Origin: Granulicella sp. S156
Lineage (GTDB): Bacteria > Acidobacteriota > Terriglobia > Terriglobales > Acidobacteriaceae
Length of the DNA: 36,136 nucleotides
Reading direction: 5' to 3'
Assembly (NCBI RefSeq): GCF_009766105.1
Contig: NZ_LMUH01000006.1
Location: forward strand, 249,303 to 285,438
Positions 17,771-25,801 of this stretch are shown here, piece by piece. The translations under genes were made by a program, and so were the position numbers. Under the pieces are notes generated by a model. The model made no database searches, was not told where the DNA came from, and worked only from the letters and a program-made list of their open reading frames with translations. Numbering within the stretch: the first letter of the stretch is position 1; every line of letters starts with the position of its first letter.

Positions 17771-18907
17771 TTGATTTCATCGAAACCCTTAGCAGGCGAA
17801 GCGCCAACTCTAAGAACAACTGAAGACCGGCCCTCGGGCTCTCATCCGGTATTGGGCACGTTTGAGCTGGGAGGTCTCAAGCTGCCTAACCGGGTCGTGA
17901 TGTCTGCGATGGCGCGAGCACAGACGACCAGCAGCAACCATGCACCTATCCCGCTGGACGCGGAATACTATGCTCAACGTGCTTCAGCAGGGTTGATCAT
18001 CACCGGAGGCATTTACATAAGTCCACAAGCGACTGGTGCCCCCAATGATCTGGGGATTTATAACGAAGAACATGTGAACGGCTGGAGGTACGTTACGGAC
18101 ACCGTCCACGCGAAGGGCGGGCGGATCTTCGCCCAACTCGGCCACAGCGGAGGCGTATCGCATCCGGATCTCCAGGGAGGAAACTTGCCGGTAGCGCCGT
18201 CTGCCGTCAATCCGGGATCGAAGGTCTTCACACCCTCTGGATTTACGGATACAGTCACACCGCGCGAGCTCACCAGAGGCGAGATACGAGACATCATTGA
18301 GGATTACAGGCACGCAGCGGAGAACGCGAAAGATGCGGGCTTTGATGGGGTTGAACTCCATGGGGCCAACATCTACCTGATCCCGCAGTTCCTGAGTGAC
18401 GCGCTCAACCACCGCACCGATGAATATGGCGGATCTCTAGAGGGGAGGACCCGATTCCTCTTCGAAGTGTTGGACGCCATTGCCTCGGTCTGGAATCGAG
18501 GCCGGATAGGCGTAAAACTCAGCCCCAGCCTGCATGGTGTGGGAGCATTTCATGCGACCGAAAATCTCCTGCCAACTTACGAACTCGTCTTCCACAGGCT
18601 GAACGATTTCCGCCCCGCCTATATCCACCTGGCGAGAACCATCAATGATGTCAGTGGAATCCCACTGGCAAGTTTGAGGTACAGAGTGCTGCAACACTTT
18701 CGGCCAAGATTCTCCGGCACCATGATCGGCAATGGTGGTTTTGACCTGGATGCCGCGAACGATGCTATCTGGCATGGCGATGCTGATCTCGTTTCGTTTG
18801 CCAAACCATTTATCAGCAATCCGGATCTAGTAGACAGGTTTGCGAGAGGGCGTGAGTTGACGCCAATCGATCCAAAATCTCACTACCAGTGCGGTGCGCT
18901 CGGATAG
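17771..18907 (+). CDS. Old Yellow Enzyme family alkene reductase (OYE 1)
   Basis: A 378-residue FMN-dependent ene-reductase that should reduce activated C=C bonds or nitro groups with NAD(P)H. The TIM barrel shows LPNRVVMSAMARAQT, RASAGLIITGGIYISPQATG, GGRIFAQLGHSGGVSHPDLQ, the substrate-binding motif HGANIY (His197, Asn200, Tyr202), RTDEYGGSLEGRTRFLFEVL, and DLVSFAKPFISNPDLV. Two differences from classical OYEs stand out: the Thr that contacts FMN O4 (PxTR motif) is Ala48, and the Trp after the conserved Gln is Gly124 (AQLG). The start is TTG at 17771 with AGAAGGAG upstream; no better start precedes the barrel. It is the last gene of the efflux operon and converges with tetR 2. Confidence 0.93.
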   Translation: MISSKPLAGEAPTLRTTEDRPSGSHPVLGTFELGGLKLPNRVVMSAMARAQTTSSNHAPIPLDAEYYAQRASAGLIITGGIYISPQATGAPNDLGIYNEEHVNGWRYVTDTVHAKGGRIFAQLGHSGGVSHPDLQGGNLPVAPSAVNPGSKVFTPSGFTDTVTPRELTRGEIRDIIEDYRHAAENAKDAGFDGVELHGANIYLIPQFLSDALNHRTDEYGGSLEGRTRFLFEVLDAIASVWNRGRIGVKLSPSLHGVGAFHATENLLPTYELVFHRLNDFRPAYIHLARTINDVSGIPLASLRYRVLQHFRPRFSGTMIGNGGFDLDAANDAIWHGDADLVSFAKPFISNPDLVDRFARGRELTPIDPKSHYQCGALG

Positions 18908-18923
18908 CATTCGCCAGGCGGAT

Positions 18924-19541
18924 CTAAGTCTGATAGTTCAATAGCCCGAGTAGTATTTCCACACTTCTCTGCATTTCTGCGCGTGTGGCTCCATTGACCG
19001 ATTGAACCGCGAGACCTGCGACAATCAGAGAGAAGAAGCGAGCATAGTCGGATGGATTGATGTCCGCCGGAATTTCTCCATCCTTTTTGGCTTCCTGGAT
19101 TCGTTTTCTCAGAGCCAGTTCTCCCTGCTTCCGTACTTCCACCATCATTTGTTTCACTGATTCTGATTCTGCAGAAGTTGCCAAGGCACCTTGGACAGAT
19201 AGGCAGCCTCGCGGATTTCCTGGTGTTGAAAGGAACTCGACCATTCCCTTAAGTGCGGCCCGCACCACCTCTTTGAAACTCTTTTCGCGAAGAGCAGCGT
19301 GCAAGTAGGACATCTGACCCACTGCGTATCGTTCCACCGCCAGCCGAAATAGCTGTTCTTTGTCCCCAAAGGCGGCATACATGCTGGACCGATTGATGCC
19401 CATTGCAGCCGTCAATTCGCTCATTGTCGCCCCGTCGTAGCTCTTCTCCCAAAAGACCCTCATAGCAGCTTCGAGTGCGGCATCCTCATCGAAACCACGG
19501 GGGCGACCCATTCTTCCATTCGAGTTCTTCTTTTCGCTCAT
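18924..19541 (-). CDS. TetR/AcrR family repressor (TetR 2)
   Basis: A paralogue of TetR 1. The HTH spans about residues 10-60 (MGRPRGFDEDAALEAAMRVF, then MGINRSSMYAAFGDKEQLF) and the helical ligand domain carries GNPRGCLSVQGAL. I take the ATG at 19541 rather than an upstream in-frame codon at 19598, because the longer version would run through the whole left half of control element B, and because the ATG then sits 16 bases from the left box, nearly the same as for tetR 1 (15). It is divergent from an aldo/keto reductase stub and the dienelactone hydrolase gene, and convergent with the efflux operon. Autoregulation through element B is likely. The C-terminal domains of the two TetRs differ more than the HTHs, so they may sense different ligands yet share operators. 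Confidence 0.92.
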   Translation of the reverse strand: MSEKKNSNGRMGRPRGFDEDAALEAAMRVFWEKSYDGATMSELTAAMGINRSSMYAAFGDKEQLFRLAVERYAVGQMSYLHAALREKSFKEVVRAALKGMVEFLSTPGNPRGCLSVQGALATSAESESVKQMMVEVRKQGELALRKRIQEAKKDGEIPADINPSDYARFFSLIVAGLAVQSVNGATRAEMQRSVEILLGLLNYQT

Positions 19542-19557
19542 ACATATATATGACGCT

Positions 19558-19629
19558 CTTCTGGAACGAAGAGTTAGAAAATTTGCATCCGTTGCCACAG
19601 CCGTACATCTGAAACGATGGGTCCATAAA
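19558..19629 (+). promoter_or_regulatory. Control element B (tetR 2 / reductase stub)
   Basis: A full copy of the shared element: left box CTTCTGGAAC at 19558-19567, TTGCATCC at 19583-19590, a 14-base spacer, ACATCTGAA at 19605-19613, and the right dyad region CATCTGAAAC-GATG-GGTCCATAAA at 19606-19629. Left and right boxes start 48 bases apart. It fills the divergent interval between tetR 2 and the plus-strand stub at 19638. It is nearly identical to element C over the left half. Confidence 0.7.
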
Positions 19630-19637
19630 GAAGTCTC

Positions 19638-19832
19638 ATGGATGCTCGCTCAAGGCAGGACATCAAGTTGCTCGTCGAAATGAGCCATCGTCAACGTTCG
19701 CTGGAAAAGCTAAAGGCTCTTGATGTGACGCTCACAAAAGAAGAACTCAATGACCTTGACGAAGGCTTTGCGCTGGGAGCAATCACGGGAGACCGAGACC
19801 CCGCTCAAATGAAACACCTGTCGGCTAAATAG
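19638..19832 (+). pseudogene. Aldo/keto reductase 3' stub
   Basis: A 64-codon frame whose last 57 or so residues match the C-terminal end of the intact aldo/keto reductase at 28295-29293: ALDVTLTKEELNDLDEGFAL-GAITGDRDPAQ here, ALDISLSEDELQTLDRAFAP-GAIVGDRAPAE there. The TIM barrel and all catalytic residues (about 270 residues) are gone, apparently by an in-frame internal deletion that left an ATG and the promoter. A product, if made, would have no reductase activity. The dienelactone hydrolase gene follows after 11 bases, so element B may now mainly drive that gene. Confidence 0.75.
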
Positions 19833-19843
19833 GAAGGGAGACA

Positions 19844-20542
19844 ATGGCAGAAATCTCAATCTTGACACCGCACCACCGGCTCAAAGGCTACCTGGCTACA
19901 CCGAAAGGTGAGGGGCCTTGGCCCTGCGTTATCGTGCTTCATGACATCTTCGGCTTGACTGACGTGACGCGTGGCCACGCCGATTGGCTGGCCAGTGAAG
20001 GGTATCTTGCGCTGGCGTTGGACCTGTTCTCCTGGGGTGGTCGCATCCGTTGCATCCGCACCTTGATGGCGGATCTGTCGGCGCACAGGGGAGCGTCGTT
20101 CGATGATGTCGACGCCGCGCGGCAATGGCTGGAAGGCCACCAGCATAGCACCGGCAAGACCGGGGTCATCGGCTTCTGCGTGACCGGTAGTTTTGCGATC
20201 CTACTGGCCGCCGGCCACGGCCTTTCGGCAGCAGCCGCGAACTACGGCCCAGTCCCAAATGACATCGATGCAATCCTGGGTGGGGCCTGCCCGCTCGTCG
20301 GGAGCTACGGCGGCCGCGACAGGAGGCTGAAGGGAGCGGCGGCGAGGCTGAACGGCGCACTCGAACTGCATCAGATCGAGCATGATGTCAAAGAATACCC
20401 GGATGCCGGGCACTCCTTCCTCGATGACCACAAAGGCCTGATCGGAGTTCTCGGCGTCGTCATAGGGGCTACTTACAAAGAGAAGGACGCGGCTGACGCG
20501 CGCGGCCGTATCCGGGCGTTCTTTGCCAGCCATCTCGCCTAG
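19844..20542 (+). CDS. Dienelactone hydrolase family protein
   Basis: A 232-residue alpha/beta hydrolase. The family opens lactones such as dienelactone from aromatic degradation, but many members have other ester or lactone substrates. A Cys-Asp-His triad is visible: Cys112 in GFCVTGS, Asp159 in GGRDRR, His190 in DAGHSF. The residue that is usually Glu before IFG is Asp34 (VLHDIFGL). GGGAG precedes the ATG at 19844. The gene lies right after the aldo/keto reductase stub and probably shares the element B promoter. GC content appears higher than in the neighbouring OYE 2 gene, which hints at a different history. Confidence 0.9.
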   Translation: MAEISILTPHHRLKGYLATPKGEGPWPCVIVLHDIFGLTDVTRGHADWLASEGYLALALDLFSWGGRIRCIRTLMADLSAHRGASFDDVDAARQWLEGHQHSTGKTGVIGFCVTGSFAILLAAGHGLSAAAANYGPVPNDIDAILGGACPLVGSYGGRDRRLKGAAARLNGALELHQIEHDVKEYPDAGHSFLDDHKGLIGVLGVVIGATYKEKDAADARGRIRAFFASHLA

Positions 20543-20907
20543 TTCAACAGTTGTGGATACCTCTTTCCTCGCTCTATTCCGATGCGCTCGATCTCTTCGA
20601 ACCCGCTTCTAGCGTACTTTGATCTGTATGTCCGGAGTAGGTGCCAAGCACCAACGGATAAGTGTGTCTCATCGCGACGATCTGCGGAGATCAGGCACAG
20701 GAAGGGCCTGAACGAAGCCAACAGGATCGGCTCTGAGTCCGGCTCCATGCCCACGATGTTAAATGCGCAATCTTGAGCAAAGAAAGCTCGACTTCGGCAA
20801 CACGATCGGTATGGCGCGGTTTATTTACCTGTCGTTTCAGAGTAATGACGTGTAAAACCGGATTCATTCTTCTTGACGGGGAGGTGGCTCCGGCTCTCGT
20901 CAAGCTA
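20543..20907. other. Intergenic region without recognised gene
   Basis: This stretch lies between the dienelactone hydrolase gene and control element F. Short frames of up to 71 codons exist on both strands, but none has a recognisable family or a good ribosome site. A weak inverted repeat (CTTGACG with CGTCAAG, about 20874-20904) could be a terminator remnant. I see no other structure. Confidence 0.4.
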
Positions 20908-20979
20908 TTTATGGAACGAGAGGTACAGATAATGAATCCACCATCAAATTCGTCTCATCTGAAAGAAATCTCACCTCTG
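20908..20979 (+). promoter_or_regulatory. Control element F before OYE 2 (diverged)
   Basis: A weaker but recognisable copy: left box TTTATGGAAC at 20908-20917 (8 of 10 matches to CTTCTGGAAC), ATGAATCC at 20932-20939 (6 of 8 matches to TTGCATCC), and CATCTGAAAG at 20956-20965. Left and right boxes start 48 bases apart, as in elements B and C. The right half-dyad is poor. It ends 13 bases before the OYE 2 start, so a bound repressor would block transcription start or ribosome access. Confidence 0.5.
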
Positions 20980-20992
20980 TAAGGAACTAATC

Positions 20993-22147
20993 ATGTCGTT
21001 AGACAACTCGCTACACGGGAAGGCTGGAACAGGCAGCGTGGCTCAAGGTGGCGGCTCAGATCGCCCCTTGTTCACTGCATACAGCTTGGGAGATCTTCCA
21101 CTGGCCAACCGGGTCGTGATGTCCCCAATGACACGGGGACGGACCACCAACAGCGGTCGAGTTCCAACAGTGGTGGAAGCTCGATATTATTCACAGCGGG
21201 CATCGGCAGGGCTCATCATCACTGGAGGAATCTACGTCAGTCCGCAAGCAGTCGGGGCAATTAATGTTCCTGGACTCTATACAGAAGAGCAGGTTGATGG
21301 CTGGAAAAGAATCACTGATGCGATCCACCGCAGAGGCAGTCGCATCTTCGCCCAAATCGCTCATAGCGGATCGATTTCACATCCCGATCTATTGAATGGA
21401 GCGAGCCCTGTCGCCCCATCAGCGGTCAACCCTCTTCAGAAGGCTTTTACTCCATCAGGGTTTGCGGACACCGTGACTCCTAGAGAATTGACCCTATCCG
21501 AGATTCAAGCGGTTATAGATGACTTTCGAGTCGCGGCAGCAAACGCGAAGCGAGCAGGATTCGATGGGGTGGAATTACACGGAGCAGCCATCTATCTCAT
21601 CCCGCAATTCCTGAATGAGGCCACAAATCTCCGCACCGACGCCTATGGGGGGACAGTCGAGAATCGCTCGCGCCTGCTCCTAGAGATACTCAGTGCCTTA
21701 GCGGATGTCTGGGCCCATAGCAGAATTGGAATTAAGTTGAGTCCTAGTTTGAATGGTCTAGGAGTGTTTCGAGCGACAGAGACGACGGTTCCAACCTACG
21801 AATACATTGTCAAGCACCTGGCCGCATTCCAACCGGCATACCTACATCTCATGCGGCCAATCAACGATCTATCTGGTACCCCGGTGGCACTTCTTCAGCA
21901 GCATACGTTAGACCATTTTCGTTCCATGTTTCCAGGCACCATCATCGGGAATGTAGGTTTCGATTCTGAGTCGGCGAACGAGGCTATTAGGAACGGTAAC
22001 GCGGACCTCATATCATTTGCGCGGCACTACATCTCAAATCCTGATTTGGTTGAGCGTCTCAGGCATGGTTATGCGTTAGCGACCAGTGATCCCACAACGT
22101 ATTTCCAAGGAGGCAGCACGGGATACATCGACTACACACATTACTGA
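20993..22147 (+). CDS. Old Yellow Enzyme family alkene reductase (OYE 2)
   Basis: A 384-residue paralogue of OYE 1 with the same N-terminal extension of about 25 residues before the barrel. It keeps the FMN-contacting Thr47 (MSPMTRGRTT), Gln121 (AQIAHSGSISHP), and the His/Tyr of the substrate motif, but that motif reads HGAAIY: His196, Ala199, Tyr201. The second hydrogen-bond donor, Asn or His in classical OYEs, is thus Ala. The Trp after Gln121 is replaced (Gln-Ile-Ala). Other barrel markers are RTDAYGGTVENRSRLLLEIL and DLISFARHYISNPDLV. AAGGA precedes the ATG. It is preceded by control element F; no co-transcribed partner is obvious except perhaps the SDR gene 128 bases downstream. Confidence 0.93.
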   Translation: MSLDNSLHGKAGTGSVAQGGGSDRPLFTAYSLGDLPLANRVVMSPMTRGRTTNSGRVPTVVEARYYSQRASAGLIITGGIYVSPQAVGAINVPGLYTEEQVDGWKRITDAIHRRGSRIFAQIAHSGSISHPDLLNGASPVAPSAVNPLQKAFTPSGFADTVTPRELTLSEIQAVIDDFRVAAANAKRAGFDGVELHGAAIYLIPQFLNEATNLRTDAYGGTVENRSRLLLEILSALADVWAHSRIGIKLSPSLNGLGVFRATETTVPTYEYIVKHLAAFQPAYLHLMRPINDLSGTPVALLQQHTLDHFRSMFPGTIIGNVGFDSESANEAIRNGNADLISFARHYISNPDLVERLRHGYALATSDPTTYFQGGSTGYIDYTHY

Positions 22148-22275
22148 TCAATGCGGGCCGTATGACGCAGGCGCATCGGAATGGAATTCGCTATAGCCGC
22201 TTCGCGGATTGGGAGAGGCCCAGCCAATGAGTGCGGTAGTAAGTCGGGGGAAGTTAGGGAGGCTAGGTATACACC

Positions 22276-23163
22276 ATGAGGACGATCGTCATGACAGGCG
22301 CAACGGCGGGAATAGGACTCGCCGCCGCAGAACAAATACGGCGAGTGCCAAATGTTCGGCTACTGCTTGGCACGCGTGGTACATCAACAGTAAGTGCGGA
22401 TTCTCTGCCGCTCGACTTGGCACGGCTTGCCAGTGTGCGCAGCTTTGCAGCGGCAGTTGAGGAAATGCTGGGTGGCGGCAGCATTGACGCGCTGGTGCTC
22501 AACGCCGGTATACAGTTTGACGATGTCGATCAGCGCACGGAGGACGGTTTTGAGACTACTTTTGCAGTGAATCATCTGGCCCACTATCTGCTGCTTCGGC
22601 TTCTGATGCCGCGATTGGCCACTGGGGCTGCCGTCGTCATCACTACGAGTGACACCCATGATCCGAAGGCGCTGCCGTTTTCTTCCGGGTTTGCGCCCGA
22701 GCACGCGGACGCACTGAAGCTGGCCCAAGGCCAGGTCCGACTCAATCCCGAATCGAAAGCTTCGGGAAGGCGTGCTTACGCAACTTCGAAGCTCTGCAAT
22801 GTGCTGACCGCTCGAGCGCTCGCCTCGTCTCCTTTCGCGCGGGAGCGAGGTTTGGGTGTCATCGCATTCAATCCGGGATTGACGCCGGGAACACAGCTTA
22901 TGCGTAACAGTTCCGCCGGCGTTAAGTTCGTCGTCGCGGTACTGATGCCGATCCTGAGCCCATTGATGCGCATAAATACGATCGCAGGAGGTGGTGACCT
23001 CCTGGCGAATTTTGCGCTCGACCGGATTGTCCTGCCGGCAGGGCGGATCTATGCTTCGCAGGTCAAGCGCCAATTGACGTGGCCGGATCCTTCCGAACTG
23101 GCGCTCGACGACGCGGCGATGACGAAGCTATGGCGCGATAGCGAGACCTTGGTACGGCCCTGA
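22276..23163 (+). CDS. Short-chain dehydrogenase/reductase
   Basis: A 295-residue SDR, probably NADP-dependent (Arg34 after the second strand), of the retinol-dehydrogenase/protochlorophyllide-reductase-like kind. Nucleotide motif TGATAGIG at residues 7-14, NAG at 76-78, catalytic Ser125 (VITTSDTHD) and YATSK with Tyr168 and Lys172. An insertion between the Ser and Tyr (about residues 130-165) and the C-terminal extension are typical of that subgroup. The substrate is unknown; carbonyl reduction would complement the adjacent ene-reductase. A GGGAGG lies rather far (about 15 bases) upstream of the ATG. Confidence 0.9.
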   Translation: MRTIVMTGATAGIGLAAAEQIRRVPNVRLLLGTRGTSTVSADSLPLDLARLASVRSFAAAVEEMLGGGSIDALVLNAGIQFDDVDQRTEDGFETTFAVNHLAHYLLLRLLMPRLATGAAVVITTSDTHDPKALPFSSGFAPEHADALKLAQGQVRLNPESKASGRRAYATSKLCNVLTARALASSPFARERGLGVIAFNPGLTPGTQLMRNSSAGVKFVVAVLMPILSPLMRINTIAGGGDLLANFALDRIVLPAGRIYASQVKRQLTWPDPSELALDDAAMTKLWRDSETLVRP

Positions 23164-23183
23164 GTCCGCACACTCTCGGAAAC

Positions 23184-23219
23184 CTAGCCCCTGCCGCGTG
23201 GACTCGCGGTAAGGGCTAG
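23184..23219. terminator. Hairpin between convergent SDR and NTF2-like genes
   Basis: Bases 23184-23198 pair with 23205-23219 around a six-base loop (15 positions, one mismatch and one G-T pair). It lies between the stop codons of two convergent genes, which fits a bidirectional terminator, although neither strand shows a long T-run. Confidence 0.6.
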
Positions 23220-23244
23220 CAAACGAGCGGTGTCAGTGTCCTCT

Positions 23245-23679
23245 TTACTCGACATCAACGAGGAGGCGATGTAGCTCCAAGTTCGCAATCACCCACTCGC
23301 CATCAACCCGCTTCCAGGTCTCGTAGTAGTGCCCGTAACCGTGCATGCTCTTCGCCGGATGCTCGGGGGTGGGCGTGTAGCGGTGCCAGTCTTCCATGGC
23401 CCAGATAGCTGATGCCTCCGCGTCAGATTTGAACTCGATCTCCGAGTTGTGTGTCTGGTGCACCGTCACAGTCGTCGCGAAGAAGTGGCGTGTACCCTCG
23501 AAGAACTTCTCCACGCCGTCGGACGCCATCATGACGGTACCGTCTGGTTTATAGAACGTGACCTTGGCATCCGCGCTAAAGAGTTTCTCCCATTTGTCGT
23601 ACTGCTTGGTGTCGAGATAGCGGCAATATTTCGCCTTGCGATCCCGAATGATCTCTTTCACTTCCAGTTCGTTAGGCAT
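23245..23679 (-). CDS. NTF2-like (SnoaL-type) protein
   Basis: A 144-residue protein of the NTF2-like cone-shaped fold, a group that includes small hydrolases, isomerases and binding proteins. The pattern is an N-terminal helix (VKEIIRDRKAKYCRYLDTKQ, YDKWEKLFSADA), then a beta sheet (AEASAIWAMEDWHRY, HGYGHYYETWKRVDGEWVIA) and NLELHRL. The layout resembles the SnoaL_4 subgroup. Catalytic function cannot be named. It converges with the SDR gene and has control element E about 130 bases upstream of its ATG, oriented toward it. Confidence 0.82.
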   Translation of the reverse strand: MPNELEVKEIIRDRKAKYCRYLDTKQYDKWEKLFSADAKVTFYKPDGTVMMASDGVEKFFEGTRHFFATTVTVHQTHNSEIEFKSDAEASAIWAMEDWHRYTPTPEHPAKSMHGYGHYYETWKRVDGEWVIANLELHRLLVDVE

Positions 23680-23809
23680 GACGTTGACTCAATGTTCCTT
23701 TCGGGTGAGCAGCGAGGTATTTCAACTGCCGCTTACATCTGCTACGTTCGGCTCAATGCATGAGACTGAGAAGTCTCGATGTCTTCGTTACGTTCGTGTC
23801 AAATAAGAT

Positions 23810-23856
23810 TATCTGTACCTATCGATTCAGATGTATAAAGAGAACTAGTGATGCAA
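23810..23856 (-). promoter_or_regulatory. Control element E before the NTF2-like gene
   Basis: A minus-strand copy of the element: TTGCATCA (complement of 23849-23856), a 14-base spacer, ACATCTGAA (complement of 23826-23834) within the dyad CATCTGAATC-GATA-GGTACAGATA (complement of 23810-23833; 7 of 10 half-site positions symmetric). The left box is not recognisable. It lies in the 397-base gap 23680-24076 between divergent genes and points toward the NTF2-like gene. The rest of that gap shows no gene; its right end has the ribosome site of the PEBP gene. Confidence 0.6.
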
Positions 23857-24076
23857 AAGCTCTTACACATTTTGGTGCTGATCGAGTATTTGTGGGCCAC
23901 GCGCAGCAACCAGCGCAGTTGAGCATTTCGGCACAGAAAGCGGGCGATAGAGGCGCGACCCCTCCACCAAGTTCATAGAGAATTATTCAAGCAGTTAATT
24001 TTGCAACACCTCCTCCCGTGGCTTACTTGACGGGAGCCAACATCACCTTACCTCGCTTAACAATTGAAGGAGAGCT

Positions 24077-24589
24077 ATGAGCTTTCAGCTATACAGCACG
24101 GACATCAAAGATGGGGAAGAACTTGCTCTTGCGCAGGTCTATAACGGGCTGGGACATAGTGGTGAAAATATCTCACCGCATCTTGCGTGGACGGGAGAAC
24201 CGGCTGGTACGAAAAGTTTTGTCGTGACTTGCTTTGACCCTGACGCTCCGACTGGATCGGGCTGGTGGCACTGGCTTCTCATAGACATCCCAAGCAGTGT
24301 CAATGAGTTGGCTACCGGCACAGGGTCCAAAGGAGGAGTGTTGCCTTCGGATGCATATCATCTTCGATCAGACTATAGCACTTATGATTTCGGCGGAGCC
24401 GCACCGCCGCCAGGACCAGCGCACCGCTACATTTTTACCGTTTACGCAATGCCCTCGGAGCATCTAGGAATTGATGCGGAGGCAAGTGCTGCTCTGGTCG
24501 GCTATCTCACGACTCAGACCGCGCTCGGCAAAGCCACTCTCACGGCAACATATACCTTCAAGGAGCCGACTGCATCAAGCGCCACATAG
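24077..24589 (+). CDS. YbhB/YbcL family PEBP-like protein
   Basis: A 170-residue phosphatidylethanolamine-binding-protein-like cytosolic protein. The ligand-pocket motifs are present: FDPDAPTGSGWWHWLLIDIP and PAHRYIFTVYA, with ISPHLAWTGEPAGTKSFVVT upstream. The length is normal for bacterial YbhB/YbcL. The physiological role of the family in bacteria is poorly known. GAAGGAGAG precedes the ATG. The AraC-type regulator gene follows after a short gap and is probably co-transcribed. Confidence 0.9.
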   Translation: MSFQLYSTDIKDGEELALAQVYNGLGHSGENISPHLAWTGEPAGTKSFVVTCFDPDAPTGSGWWHWLLIDIPSSVNELATGTGSKGGVLPSDAYHLRSDYSTYDFGGAAPPPGPAHRYIFTVYAMPSEHLGIDAEASAALVGYLTTQTALGKATLTATYTFKEPTASSAT

Positions 24590-24631
24590 ACGAGGTTGTG
24601 TTCCATGAAGCCCTCAAGGGAGATCGCTATC

Positions 24632-25489
24632 ATGGCTGTGGATGAATATGAAAGCGTGAGCAGCATCAAGATGCGTGCGGGAGTCGGATCGGCCGCACGC
24701 ATTGTTCAAACTACTGAACTCACTTTTCATCGTCTCGTGACCGACAATCCGGTTGCGATATTGGTTACGCAAGGCGCCAAAACTATAGCTTGGCCCGGCG
24801 GCCTTTGTAAGGCTTCCACGGGTGACATTGTGGCGCTCCCTCGCAGCCAGACATTCGACATGACGAACCATCCATCGTTGGAAGGCAGCTACGAAGCCTA
24901 CTGGCTGACATGGGATGGTGATCTTCTTTCTTCATTTGCAAACACACATTCGCATGCACGAGGGCATCTCACGACCGCAGAGGTCGTGAGGAATGTGCCT
25001 GAAGCTTTTCGTCGAAGCTATACTCAGGCTCTTGAGGCAATCACAAACCGGATTGCCATTCCACACCTTGTGGCGCGCCATAGGTTGTTGGAGTTGCTTC
25101 TCTGGTTGTTGGAGCACGGAGTGTTCTATAAGCCTGACTTCCCCAACACCGTTGAAGCAAAGGTGCGCCACTTAATTTCAGAAGATCTCGCATCAGCATG
25201 GTCCGCTGAGCGAGTTGCCTCTCGGTTGAATATGGGTACGTCAACGCTCCGCAGAAAATTGGCGGAAGAACGGGTGAGCCTTCGCGAGGTCCTGCAAGAC
25301 GCCAGAATGTCATACGGGCTCTCTCTTATTCAAAGCACGACTCTCTCGATGTTGGAGGTCGGTCAGAGCGTCGGTTACGATTCAGCTTCAAGATTTGCGG
25401 TGAGATTTAGGTCACGTTTTGGATTTAGTCCTTCGGAGGTCCGAGGAAGCCGTAGGAGCCATCGACCCCTCATCCGGATTGGTAGCTGA
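24632..25489 (+). CDS. AraC family transcriptional regulator
   Basis: A protein of 285 residues with an N-terminal cupin-like sensor region (LVTQGAKTIAWPGGLCKAST, GDIVALPRSQTFDMTNHPSL) and a C-terminal pair of AraC HTHs covering roughly the last 100 residues. Visible markers are SAWSAERVASRLNMGTSTLR, RKLAEERVSLREVLQDARMS and MLEVGQSVGYDSASRFAVRF, SRFGFSPSEVR. I chose the ATG at 24632 because AAGGGAGA lies at a good distance; an ATG at 24605 and a TTG at 24596 in the same frame are possible. It overlaps or closely follows the PEBP gene unit. Targets are unknown. Confidence 0.88.
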   Translation: MAVDEYESVSSIKMRAGVGSAARIVQTTELTFHRLVTDNPVAILVTQGAKTIAWPGGLCKASTGDIVALPRSQTFDMTNHPSLEGSYEAYWLTWDGDLLSSFANTHSHARGHLTTAEVVRNVPEAFRRSYTQALEAITNRIAIPHLVARHRLLELLLWLLEHGVFYKPDFPNTVEAKVRHLISEDLASAWSAERVASRLNMGTSTLRRKLAEERVSLREVLQDARMSYGLSLIQSTTLSMLEVGQSVGYDSASRFAVRFRSRFGFSPSEVRGSRRSHRPLIRIGS

Positions 25490-25801
25490 TAGCTCCTCGA
25501 TCTTGCGGCGTGACAGACCGTAGATGGCCGTGTTGGACTATGAAACGAGTTGTTCGGCTGCGGCTTGCCTGATGACACCCAAGGCTCAGGCGATAAGAAC
25601 TTAGCGCTTCATTTCTGGCATGACGTTTTCACCTAGACGTTGCGCTATACCAAGTCATCAGACACTACCCGGCAGTGTTTAAGTATTCATGCTCTACAGC
25701 CACCATCCACTACGCTCAACGGCTATCTGAAGTCGAGTGATATCGCGAAACGAAGCTTCTCGCTCTTCGTCAATGACAGCCTCTAGCGTGCTCAGCAGAA
25801 A
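25490..25801. other. Intergenic region without recognised gene
   Basis: These 312 bases separate the AraC-type gene from the end of the minus-strand envelope protein gene (convergent). I see no family-like frame, strong hairpin or repeat. Confidence 0.4.

Noticed and set aside
18924..19598. Longer start for TetR 2 adding 19 residues
   Set aside because: The extension would be read from the left half of control element B, and the shorter start matches tetR 1 in distance to the element.
22384..23073. Minus-strand open frame of 229 codons opposite the SDR gene
   Set aside because: The plus strand has all SDR motifs in frame; the antisense frame is rich in Arg, Ser and Gln without domain sequence.
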